Program-made: the position numbers and the translations under genes
Shown here: positions 1 through 6,781 of the stretch, in pieces
How the letters are laid out: each line of letters begins with the position of its first letter
Numbering within the stretch: position 1 is the first letter of the stretch
Notes under the pieces: model-generated
Database searches by the model: none
Seen by the model: only the letters and a program-made list of their open reading frames with translations
Told to the model about the DNA's origin: nothing
Source of the DNA: Vulcanimicrobiota bacterium
GTDB taxonomy: Bacteria; Eremiobacterota; Eremiobacteria; Baltobacterales; Baltobacteraceae
Direction: 5' to 3'
Length of the DNA: 35,256 nucleotides
Assembly (NCBI GenBank): GCA_028287545.1
Contig: JAQBPL010000203.1
Span: 1-35,256, forward strand

Positions 1-219
1 GCCGAGAAGCTGCCGCGCGCGGTCGCCGAAGCGATGGCCAAAGAGATCGAACGCAAGATGCGCGACGCTGCCGCCAACCTCGAGTTCGAAAAAGCCGCCG
101 CCCTGCGCGACGAGCTCGTCAACCTGCGCAAACAAATCGGCGGCAACGAAAGCGTCCTCTTCCAAGGCAAAGCCCCCAAGATCTTCCAGCACGCGCTGAA
201 GGAACTGATTGGAACGTAA
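1..219 (+). CDS. uvrB: UvrABC excision nuclease subunit B, C-terminal end (partial)
   Basis: The open frame enters from the left edge and stops at TAA 217-219, giving the last 72 residues. They contain a UVR motif (the helical hairpin through which UvrB contacts UvrC): MRDAAANLEFEKAAALRDEL, followed by a basic stretch and a short tail. In UvrC the UVR motif is internal, whereas here it lies close to the C terminus, which is the UvrB arrangement. UvrB is the damage-verifying helicase-like subunit of nucleotide excision repair and acts in the cytoplasm with UvrA and UvrC. Glu and Lys codons are mixed (GAA about as frequent as GAG; several AAA), as in most genes of this window but unlike the uvrA at the other end. 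The start and helicase motifs lie outside the window. Confidence 0.9.
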   Translation, partial: AEKLPRAVAEAMAKEIERKMRDAAANLEFEKAAALRDELVNLRKQIGGNESVLFQGKAPKIFQHALKELIGT

Positions 220-242
220 ACGCCCCGTCCCGAGCGCGCCCT

Positions 243-466
243 GTCATCCCGAGCTTGTCGAGGGACCCTTCGTCGTCACGCGAGCGAAGCCGAGCGGGAC
301 CCCGCGCGGCTGGCGGTCACGATGACGGCTCGGCGCTCGACTGCGCTCGCGCCGAAACGAAGGTCCCTCGAGCCTTTACCGGCCAAAGTTCGCGGAGCGA
401 ACTTTGTCCGATAAAGGCGCTCGGGATGACAGAGTCGCGCGCGACGACGGAGGCGCTCGCGATGAC
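243..466. repeat. Cluster of dispersed palindromic repeats in the uvrB downstream region
   Basis: The 388-base stretch between uvrB and the next gene (220-607) has no convincing gene; most of its first half is repeat. A 12-base terminal inverted repeat, GTCATCCCGAGC (243-254) and GCTCGGGATGAC (419-430), encloses nested inverted repeats: 259-273 with 357-370, and a hairpin at 369-423 whose apex is AAAGTTCGC (385-393) pairing with GCGAACTTT (397-405). A further half copy, GGCGCTCGCGATGAC, lies at 452-466. The same words recur at 17336-17405 and 23200-23222, so this is a dispersed family rather than a local accident. It could act as a transcription terminator for uvrB or be a non-autonomous mobile element. 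From 467 to 607 I see nothing beyond a ribosome-binding site (GAGAAGG, about 593-599). Confidence 0.8.
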
Positions 467-607
467 CGCTACTCCAGCAGCAGTTCGAGCCGTTCCCACC
501 GGATCGGCGCTCCCCAGTCGGCGCGTCGTCGAGGATGCGCGCGGGGAGGCGTCACCCGCTCGCGCTGACGAACGTGGCAATCCGCGCGACGCGGAGAAGG
601 GTGTGCC

Positions 608-1675
608 ATGGCGGGTTCGGGCTTCCAGGTGTACGTGACGTTTTCGGGCGAGGCGTCGAAAGACGGCGCGGATACCACCAACACGCCGGTCAATCACGTC
701 CGCGCGTATGACGCGAGCGGAACGAAGCACGGCCACGTCACGCCCGACTACGACGAGCTGCGCGGGATGGCGCTCGACGCCGCCGGACGGCTGTATGTCG
801 CGGTCGCGAACAAGAGCGCCTCCGCGATCCAGGTCTTCTCCTCGGCGATCGGGAGCGACGGTTTCAGTCGCGCGTTCCTCGGCACGGCGGTCACGCCGCT
901 AACGTCGACGGCGCTTTCGCATCCCTACGCGGTCGCGTTCGACTCGGCCGGCGACCTCTACGCGTCGAATCAGGATACCAACGTCGTCTGCGCCTACGCC
1001 GTCGCGTCCGTCGGATTTCCCGCGACGCCGCTGGCGGTCGCGTCGTACCTGACGACGACCTTCCCGAGCGGCGGCACGTTCTACGACGGCACGTGGGTTG
1101 CGTCGGCGCAGCCGGTAACCGCCGGCGGCGAAACCCCGCCCGTCGTACCGGTCGCGCAAGGCGGGCTGACGATGACGGGCTTCACCACCGCGCTCGCGAG
1201 CGCGCCCGACGCCGCGAAAGCACCGGCGCGCCATTCGGTGCGCGGCATCCTCTTCGCGGGCAGCGCGCTGTACGTCGCCGACGAAGCGGGCGCGCGGGTG
1301 GCGATCTACGACGCCGCGACCGGCGCGTACCGGTCCGCACTCACGACGACGACCGACGGCACGTCGACGCTGAGCACGCCGGTCGGCCTCGCCTACGACG
1401 CGGCGAGCGGCCACGTCTTCATCGGCGATCCCGGCAACGACGCGATCTTCAGCTACCACCCGAAGTCGCAGAAGTTCGAACTCGAACTCGACAAGAAGTC
1501 CGGCGGCGACGGGCTCAAGAAAGTCTCCGGCCTCGCGTTCTCGCCCGAGGGGACGCTGTTCTTCGCGAGCCGCGAGACGAAAGCGATCTATCGGCGCGAC
1601 AAAGGCGGCACCGTCACGCCGTTCGTCGGCGGTCTTTCCGACACGCCGGAGTGTCTGCTGATCGCGGCCGTCTGA
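608..1675 (+). CDS. NHL/SMP-30-type beta-propeller protein
   Basis: 355 residues beginning at ATG 608, behind GAGAAGG. The sequence is a series of blade-like units with the pattern GLAxDAxGxLYVA...N..I.VF, for example LRGMALDAAGRLYVAVANKS near residues 51-70, PYAVAFDSAGDLYASNQDTN near 105-125, and VGLAYDAASGHVFIGDPGND and VSGLAFSPEGTLFFASRETK toward the C terminus. This is typical of six-bladed NHL/SMP-30 propellers. No signal peptide or membrane segment is visible, so it is either cytosolic or exported by an unrecognised route. No catalytic residues can be assigned and the ligand is unknown. It ends 9 bases before the convergent HxlR gene, so there is no room for a separate terminator. Confidence 0.75.
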   Translation: MAGSGFQVYVTFSGEASKDGADTTNTPVNHVRAYDASGTKHGHVTPDYDELRGMALDAAGRLYVAVANKSASAIQVFSSAIGSDGFSRAFLGTAVTPLTSTALSHPYAVAFDSAGDLYASNQDTNVVCAYAVASVGFPATPLAVASYLTTTFPSGGTFYDGTWVASAQPVTAGGETPPVVPVAQGGLTMTGFTTALASAPDAAKAPARHSVRGILFAGSALYVADEAGARVAIYDAATGAYRSALTTTTDGTSTLSTPVGLAYDAASGHVFIGDPGNDAIFSYHPKSQKFELELDKKSGGDGLKKVSGLAFSPEGTLFFASRETKAIYRRDKGGTVTPFVGGLSDTPECLLIAAV

Positions 1676-1684
1676 ACGTCGCCG

Positions 1685-2095
1685 CTACGCGGAGCGCTCG
1701 GTCTGGGCGCGCGCGTCGAAGGCTTCTTGCGCTTTGCGCACGTCGGCGGAGTGGCGTTCGGTCCAGAGCGAGAGCGCGCCCAGCGGCTCTTTGAGCGTCA
1801 GTCCGAGCGGTGTGAGCGAATACTCGACGCGCGGCGGGATCACGGGGAAGACGACCCGCACCACCAAGCCGTCGCGTTCGAGATCGCGCAGCGTCTGCGT
1901 GAGCATCTTCTGTGAGATGCCGCCGATCGCGCGCCGCAGCTCGGTGAAGCGCACCGGGGTCTCGATCTGCGTCAGCACGCCGATGATCAGCGTCGTCCAC
2001 TTGTCCGCGATCCGGTCGAGCAGTTCGCGTGCCGGGCACGGCCCCGAATAGACTCCGGCGTCGGATGCGGCTTCGGTCGCGGCTATGGTTACCAT
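1685..2095 (-). CDS. HxlR-family winged-helix transcriptional regulator
   Basis: 136 residues. The HxlR hallmarks are present: a Cys at the head of the domain ([20 protein letters not shown], Cys20), the helix-turn-helix [20 protein letters not shown], the wing with [20 protein letters not shown], and YSLTPLG. HxlR regulators are dimeric DNA-binding proteins, and some (YodB, HypR, QorR) sense electrophiles or oxidants through the N-terminal Cys; that role is possible here but not shown. The gene is divergent from yceI across about 120 bases holding GGTGCC repeats that are candidate operators, so it probably controls itself and yceI. There is no good ribosome-binding site before ATG 2095; a TATA-rich element sits immediately upstream, so the message may have a very short leader. 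There is a short Ala-rich N-terminal extension and a C-terminal tail. Confidence 0.9.
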   Translation of the reverse strand: MVTIAATEAASDAGVYSGPCPARELLDRIADKWTTLIIGVLTQIETPVRFTELRRAIGGISQKMLTQTLRDLERDGLVVRVVFPVIPPRVEYSLTPLGLTLKEPLGALSLWTERHSADVRKAQEAFDARAQTERSA

Positions 2096-2122
2096 TAGGT
2101 GCCTATACTACTTTCTGGTGCC
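2086..2122. promoter_or_regulatory. Candidate HxlR operator/divergent promoter
   Basis: In the divergent hxlR-yceI interval (2096-2218) two copies of GGTGCC (2098-2103 and 2117-2122) are repeated in direct orientation 19 bases apart, just after a related word GGTTACC (2087-2093). A CTATACTA element lies between the copies and could serve as a -10 on either strand. The spacing near two helical turns and the position at the hxlR start suggest autoregulation. Inferred from position and repetition only. Confidence 0.4.
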
Positions 2123-2218
2123 TTCTTGCTGGCGGAGACTCGGTATGGAATAGTGACTAGGCTCCAAGGATACCACATCTTGGGGCGATGCCAGCGCCCT
2201 TACCGGAGATTTCTGACC

Positions 2219-2758
2219 GTGAGCACCACCACCACCGTCCAAACTTATGCGATCGACGCTTCCCACACCAATGCCGAATTCGTCGTCCGCCACTTGATGA
2301 TCGCGAAGGTCCGCGGCCGTTTTGCCGCCCTGGCAGGCACGATCGACGTGCCGGAAGGCAGCGATGTCCCGACCTCGATCCAAGCGACGCTCGAACTCGA
2401 GTCCCTCACCACCAGCGAAGCGCAGCGCGACGCGCACCTCAAGTCGCCCGACTTCTTCGACGCGGCGAACCATCCGCAGATAACCTTCCGCAGCACCAGC
2501 ATCACGCCGGCCGGCGACGAGTTGGCCGTAACGGGTGACTTGACGATCCGTGGTACGACGCTCCCGGTCGTGCTCAAGGCGACGTTCGAAGGCCGCACGA
2601 TCGACCCTTGGGGCAACCGTCGCGTCGGATACGAAGCGCACGCCAAGATCAGCCGCAAAGATTTCGGCCTGACCTGGAATCAAGCGCTCGAAGCGGGCGG
2701 CGTCGCCATCGGCGACGAGGTGAAGATCGAGCTCGCCGTGGAGGCGGTCGCGCAGTAA
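2219..2758 (+). CDS. yceI: YceI-family lipid-binding-like protein
   Basis: 179 residues from GTG 2219, chosen because GGAGA (2205-2209) lies 9 bases upstream; an in-frame extension back to 2099 would run through the candidate operator. Family features in order are YAIDASHTNAEFVVRHLMIA (strand 1 with the characteristic DxxHTxxxFxVRHL), the VRGRFAALAGTID motif, RDAHLKSPDFFDAANHPQIT, the LTIRGTTLPVVLKATFEG strand, and RVGYEAHAKISRKDFGLTWN, followed by GDEVKIELAVEAV. YceI proteins form a lipocalin-like barrel that binds polyisoprenoids or other lipids. Many are periplasmic, but this one has no signal peptide, as is usual for cytosolic members. HxlR-yceI divergent pairs are common, which fits stress-responsive control. 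Confidence 0.93.
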   Translation: MSTTTTVQTYAIDASHTNAEFVVRHLMIAKVRGRFAALAGTIDVPEGSDVPTSIQATLELESLTTSEAQRDAHLKSPDFFDAANHPQITFRSTSITPAGDELAVTGDLTIRGTTLPVVLKATFEGRTIDPWGNRRVGYEAHAKISRKDFGLTWNQALEAGGVAIGDEVKIELAVEAVAQ

Positions 2759-2768
2759 CTCGGGCCTC

Positions 2769-2808
2769 GAGGCCGCCGGCGTTTGTTCCAATCGCTCGCG
2801 GCGGCCTC
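2769..2808 (+). terminator. Candidate hairpin terminator after yceI
   Basis: GAGGCCGCC (2769-2777) and GGCGGCCTC (2800-2808) are a perfect 9-base inverted repeat with a 22-base loop, 10 bases after the yceI stop. A smaller palindrome, GGCCTCGAGGCC (2763-2774), overlaps its left arm. No T-run follows, so intrinsic termination is uncertain. Confidence 0.4.
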
Positions 2809-2871
2809 TCTGCGTTCCCTCTGGATCGCTTCGTATCATCACGGGATGAACCGAGCGTGAAGAGGTCCGCA

Positions 2872-3465
2872 ATGACGTCAAGCCTGTTTAGTCAATCGCC
2901 ATTTTTTCCGATCGCTATCGGATTTTTCGGTCTGGGGACCGGCTACTTCGTGTGGGGCGGACAGGCGCTGTTCGGTTTCCCGAAAGATTCACCCGACACG
3001 AACCGCACGATCGCGCTGTGGGGCGTGTGGATGAGCGGCTTCATGCAGTTCATCACCGGCATCTACTTGATGATCGGGCTCACCTGGTTCGGCGTGTTCG
3101 AGAACGCTGCGCCGCTGTACATGGCGGCGCTCGCGTTCACGGCGTACGGCGTGCACTGGTTCGCCGTGGCGTACCGCCGGTACATCGGCGCGAGCCCGGT
3201 GCCGGAGGGATGGATGGCGATCCCGTTCTCGCTGATCGGCATTCTCGGGGCGTTCGTCTTCTTTTCAGCCGGCGACGCGCCGGTCGGCATCCTCTTCATC
3301 GGCCTGAGTTTGGTCTACCTCACCGAGATTCCGACGAACTTCGGCATCTGGCCGGGCGGGCGGCGTCTCATCGGCTTGTGGCAGATCCTCACCGGCATCT
3401 GGCTGATGTACCTCACCTACGGCGTCACGATGAACTTGGCGCTCGGCAAACATTGGTGGGTGTAA
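2872..3465 (+). CDS. Six-helix membrane protein, AceTr (GPR1/FUN34/YaaH)-like
   Basis: 197 residues from ATG 2872, with GAAGAGG about 6 bases upstream. Six hydrophobic segments are visible, near residues 11-30, 48-68, 78-98, 113-133, 137-155 and 170-188. The pattern PIAIGFFGLGTGYF ... GFMQFITGIY ... LAFTAYGVHWFAVAYRRYIG resembles the acetate/succinate transporter family (SatP, Gpr1): a Q-F-x-x-G in helix 2 to 3 and a F-T-x-Y-G-x-x-W motif in helix 3. The family signature NPAPLGL is replaced by SPFFPIAIGF, so it is a divergent member and the substrate is uncertain. Its TAA stop overlaps the ATG of the TDT gene by one base, so the two are translationally coupled and may form an organic-anion transport unit. 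Confidence 0.6.
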   Translation: MTSSLFSQSPFFPIAIGFFGLGTGYFVWGGQALFGFPKDSPDTNRTIALWGVWMSGFMQFITGIYLMIGLTWFGVFENAAPLYMAALAFTAYGVHWFAVAYRRYIGASPVPEGWMAIPFSLIGILGAFVFFSAGDAPVGILFIGLSLVYLTEIPTNFGIWPGGRRLIGLWQILTGIWLMYLTYGVTMNLALGKHWWV

Positions 3466-4433
3466 TGACTGAACTCTTCGCCCGTCGTTCGGTTCCGACG
3501 GCGTCGTTTGCATCCGTCATGGGGATTGCCGGGCTCGGCTTGGCGTGGCGCGAAGCCGCCACGGCGCAAGGTCTTCCGGCGGGGATCGGTGAGTGGATCA
3601 TCGCGGTCTCGGCCGTCATCTTCGTCGCGCTATTGGTGGTTTGGGCCGCACGCGCGAGGGCGAACCCGCAAGAGATCGAAGCGGAACAGCACAGCGCGAT
3701 CACGGCAAGCTACCTCGGCACGATTACCATCTCGTGTTCGCTGCTTGCCGCGGGTGCGCTGCCGTATTCGCGAGTCCTCGCTACGGTGTTGTGGGCGATC
3801 GGTGCGTTCGGCGGCGCAGCGCTGCTGATCTATCTCCTCGGACGCTGGATCGAAGGCGGCATCAAAGCGGCCGAATTGACGCCGGCGCTCTTTATTCCGG
3901 TCGTCGGAAACGCGACGTCAGTCTACGCCGCGGTGCCGCTGGGGTACGGCGAGCTCGGGTGGGCGTCGTTCGCGTTCGCGCTGCTGTGCTGGCTGACGCT
4001 CGGGCCGCTCACGATGTACCGCCTGATGGTGACCGAGCCGCGCCTGCCGCGAAAGATGGCGCCGCAATTAGCGGTCATGGTTTCCTCGCCCGCGGTGATG
4101 GCCAGTGCATGGTACCTCCTGGCCGGTTCCGCCGATCCCGCCTTTAAAATCCTCGCCTTCAAAGCGCTGTTCTTTGCCTTGTTGACCGCGCGTCTTTGGA
4201 AGATGGCGTGGGGCGAACCGTTCAGCGCCGCGATGTGGGGCTACACGTTCCCCACTGCCGCGTTGGCGGGTGCGTTCGAACGGGCCGCGGCGTCGTCACC
4301 CTCCGCGCTCTACGCCGCGCTCGCGACCGCAACGCTCGCCGTCGCGACGATCATCGTCGTGCTGTGCGCGGCATGGACGGTGCGCGGCTGGATTCGTCAG
4401 TTCACCCCGAGCGCCGCTCTCCCGGCTACGTAA
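3465..4433 (+). CDS. TDT-family (TehA/SLAC1-like) anion channel or transporter
   Basis: 322 residues from ATG 3465, which shares one base with the preceding stop (TAATG). The N terminus has the family motif SFASVMGIAGLGLAWREAA, followed by about ten hydrophobic helices in five hairpins, with Pro/Gly-rich helix breaks such as ELTPALFIPVVGNATSVYAA and GWASFAFALLCWLTLGPLTM, and MWGYTFPTAAL near the C terminus. These are features of the tellurite-resistance/dicarboxylate transporter family, whose structurally known members are trimeric anion channels (TehA, SLAC1). Length matches the family. Physiological roles range from C4-dicarboxylate or malate transport to sulfite export; the sequence does not decide between them. 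Transcription is probably shared with the upstream gene. Confidence 0.88.
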   Translation: MTELFARRSVPTASFASVMGIAGLGLAWREAATAQGLPAGIGEWIIAVSAVIFVALLVVWAARARANPQEIEAEQHSAITASYLGTITISCSLLAAGALPYSRVLATVLWAIGAFGGAALLIYLLGRWIEGGIKAAELTPALFIPVVGNATSVYAAVPLGYGELGWASFAFALLCWLTLGPLTMYRLMVTEPRLPRKMAPQLAVMVSSPAVMASAWYLLAGSADPAFKILAFKALFFALLTARLWKMAWGEPFSAAMWGYTFPTAALAGAFERAAASSPSALYAALATATLAVATIIVVLCAAWTVRGWIRQFTPSAALPAT

Positions 4434-4472
4434 CGGCCCCTGGCCGGGCTGGCGCTCGCCGATACAGGAAAC

Positions 4473-4482
4473 AAAGGAGGGG
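4473..4482 (+). promoter_or_regulatory. Orphan strong Shine-Dalgarno sequence
   Basis: AAAGGAGGGG is an almost ideal anti-16S match, but no ATG, GTG or TTG follows within the usual 5-12 bases. A second Shine-Dalgarno (GGAGG, about 4517-4521) serves the ATG at 4527. Between them GCTAAC and GTTAG (arms of a small hairpin) surround about 9 bases. It may be a ribosome standby site, part of a structured leader, or chance. Confidence 0.35.
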
Positions 4483-4526
4483 CACGCTAACACTGCCTGC
4501 GTTAGACGCTTACGGGTGGAGGTGTT

Positions 4527-6356
4527 ATGCGCCGGGTTTCGCTTTCTTTTGCCGCCGCCGTGTTCGCCGGGGCCGTGGTCGTGGCCGTCGCCGGCATCGA
4601 AACGCGCTCGGGCGCGCAGGCTCCGATCCCGACGGTTACCGTCGGGCCCGCCGTGCCGGCCGACATTCCGGGCGGTGCGCCGAGCGCGCAGCTCGCCCAG
4701 GCGGCGGCGTTCGCCTGGCAAGAATTCATCGCGCTGAATTGGGCCGCCGTCCCGCAGACGGGATTGCCGAACACGCGCGACACGCCCGACACGACCTGTG
4801 CGTTCGACGACCCCGCGTGCGCCTCGCGGCCCCGCGTATGGGAGACGTTCCGCAGCAAGCTCGAGATCTTCCCCGGCAACTTCGGGACGCCGAACGGCTA
4901 CAGCGCCTCCGCTCCGGATTTCGGCTACGACGCAGCGCCGGCGTACAATTATAACGTTGCCGTTGCGCCGTGCGGCGGCCAGGCGACGCCCGTCCCGACC
5001 GCCTGGGTGAATCTCGACGAGTCCGATCAGATCACGATCGACTCGATGTTCGCCGGCATTGGGCCGAAGTCGTCGACCATCAACTCGGATCCGCAGATGA
5101 TCCGCTTTTTGGCGAAGGCGAATCGCACCGAATACGACTACGCGTCGCTGAACAAGTGGTGGATCTCCGTTCCGTCGTCGGTCGTCACGGCGACGAAGAA
5201 CTACCTCGCGTCCGCGACCGCCGATCCGACGCCGGCGCCGAGCGGCGTTCCGGCGACCACCGTCTCGCTGCCGTACGGCACGATCGAGATGAAGGCCGGC
5301 TGGCGCGTCCTGACCGACGCCGAGATGAAGTCGGGCCGGTTCCACACCGCGACGGCGCGCTACTACGAGTTCGTGTATCCGCCGGGCAAGCCCAGGACGT
5401 ACTGCTGGCATCAGGCGACGTTCGGACTCGTCGCGCTGCACGTAATCCAGAAGACGCCGACCGCGCCGTATTTCGTGTACGCGACGTTCGAACAAGCCGA
5501 CAACATCCAAACGCCGCAAGGCAAGGCCGTCGAAAACGACGACGGCTCCATAGCCAACGCACCGGTTTGTCCGTCGGGTCAGGCGTCGCCGTGTCCGACC
5601 ACACCGCTCGAGGTGCTCGTCGACGGCTCCACGCCGTTGCCGAACAGCACCTACCCGCCGAACATCGCGCTCGCGACGCCGTCGGCAGCGTATTGCACTG
5701 CGAACCTCCAAACGCGCCCGACGAACCAGCTGTACTATCTCGAAGAGGGCGCGGCCGGCGCGCAGCCGACCAGCGGCTTCGTCTGCGTGAACGGGCGCCA
5801 GAACCCCATCCCCCAGACGATCGTCGACGTCAATCACAGCGTTCAGGGGTCGATCGTCGCGTACGAAAAGGCGCACGGCTTCGCGACGCCGTCGCCGCTC
5901 ACGCACTACAAGCTGGTCAACGTGCAGTACGTGCCGTACGACAACCCGCAGCCCGGCCCGTTCGCGGGGAACGATCCGACGACGAGCAACAACCCCGCCA
6001 GCTTCTATCTCGCGAACATTGTCGTCGAGACGAACCGTAGTCTGCAGCTCTTCAACGGCGGCCTCGTCAACAGTTTGGTGCAAGGCCAGTACCAAGGGCG
6101 CTTCGAGTCGCCGCCGACGATGCTGCCCGGCAACCCGACGCACAAACAGACCCTGTACGCGGGCCATGCCTACAACATGGGCGGATGCATGGGCTGCCAC
6201 GGAAGCCAGGGCCAAAATCCCGCCGGCCAGGCCGGCAACTTCAGCGTCATCCTCGCGCGGGGCGGCGCCAACAACCAGTTCCCCGAACCGCCGGCACCGA
6301 TCGCGACGACCGGGGCGCAGCCGGTGCCGCGCAACCGGATGATCGTCAGCCACTAA
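4527..6356 (+). CDS. Secreted mono-haem c-type protein of unknown function
   Basis: 609 residues from ATG 4527, behind GGAGG. A signal peptide (basic MRR, hydrophobic 6-23, likely cleavage after AQA near residue 32) exports it. The body begins AAAFAWQEFIALNWAAVP and RVWETFRSKLEIFPGNFG, a pattern I associate with large uncharacterised proteobacterial proteins that end in a cytochrome domain. One CxxCH haem-binding motif is present near the C terminus (Cys554, Cys557, His558, in NMGGCMGCHGSQG), followed by only about 50 residues. Several other Cys (for example CAFDDPAC, APCGG, CPSG, FVCVNG) could form disulfides. A Met ligand cannot be assigned. It probably acts in the periplasm or at the surface in electron transfer. 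The 88-residue gene behind it looks like an operon partner. Confidence 0.7.
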   Translation: MRRVSLSFAAAVFAGAVVVAVAGIETRSGAQAPIPTVTVGPAVPADIPGGAPSAQLAQAAAFAWQEFIALNWAAVPQTGLPNTRDTPDTTCAFDDPACASRPRVWETFRSKLEIFPGNFGTPNGYSASAPDFGYDAAPAYNYNVAVAPCGGQATPVPTAWVNLDESDQITIDSMFAGIGPKSSTINSDPQMIRFLAKANRTEYDYASLNKWWISVPSSVVTATKNYLASATADPTPAPSGVPATTVSLPYGTIEMKAGWRVLTDAEMKSGRFHTATARYYEFVYPPGKPRTYCWHQATFGLVALHVIQKTPTAPYFVYATFEQADNIQTPQGKAVENDDGSIANAPVCPSGQASPCPTTPLEVLVDGSTPLPNSTYPPNIALATPSAAYCTANLQTRPTNQLYYLEEGAAGAQPTSGFVCVNGRQNPIPQTIVDVNHSVQGSIVAYEKAHGFATPSPLTHYKLVNVQYVPYDNPQPGPFAGNDPTTSNNPASFYLANIVVETNRSLQLFNGGLVNSLVQGQYQGRFESPPTMLPGNPTHKQTLYAGHAYNMGGCMGCHGSQGQNPAGQAGNFSVILARGGANNQFPEPPAPIATTGAQPVPRNRMIVSH

Positions 6357-6385
6357 CCCACTCGTCACCGCTTCGGAGACCATCA

Positions 6386-6652
6386 ATGAGCACGTTCAAC
6401 TGCCCCGCGAATCCCGTTTGGACCGACATCGCCCCGGCCTTTTCCGCCGGCGACGTCGCCTGCATGAAGCAAGTGTCGCAGAGCTGGCCCACGCCGTTGG
6501 ACCTTACGAGCTATCCGAGCGTGTACGCGAACAAAGATGCGATCAACTACGCGGTCAACTCGGGCCAGATGCCGCAAAACCCGGCCGAACAGCCGTGGGC
6601 GCCGCTGGCCTGTTGGAACGCCTGGTACGCGGCCGGCTGCCCGGAGAAATAG
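6386..6652 (+). CDS. Small cysteine-containing protein, likely partner of the mono-haem protein
   Basis: 88 residues from ATG 6386, behind CGGAGA about 7 bases upstream and 29 bases after the preceding stop, so it is probably in the same transcript. No signal peptide or membrane segment is visible. Four Cys (6, 26, 76, 85) and a Trp/Tyr-rich C terminus, PWAPLACWNAWYAAGCPEK, stand out; Cys76 and Cys85 and the pair Cys6/Cys26 could form disulfides or bind a metal. The length and lack of recognisable domains rule out a confident family. Codon use matches its neighbours, and the residue conservation needed to confirm it as a gene cannot be tested here. I infer a role linked to the haem protein only from position. 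Confidence 0.6.
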   Translation: MSTFNCPANPVWTDIAPAFSAGDVACMKQVSQSWPTPLDLTSYPSVYANKDAINYAVNSGQMPQNPAEQPWAPLACWNAWYAAGCPEK

Positions 6653-6781
6653 TAGGCACGACCGGGCGGACGGCGCCTTCTCGGCTTCTCGCGCTTTAAT
6701 GGGAAAGAGATCAACTGGTCCGATGCCTCCGGGCTAGGGCGCAATCGGATCCGCACTCAGCTTCCCTTGGAGCACTTCCAC

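Noticed and set aside
2099..2218. N-terminal extension of YceI to 2099, which would add a hydrophobic [13 protein letters not shown]
   Set aside because: It runs through the GGTGCC repeats and promoter, and GTG 2219 has a good ribosome-binding site.
4296..6386. Long minus-strand open frame (about 696 codons) opposite the haem protein gene
   Set aside because: Arginine-rich antisense translation typical of high-GC DNA, no recognisable domain, and the plus-strand gene has a signal peptide, haem motif and ribosome-binding site.
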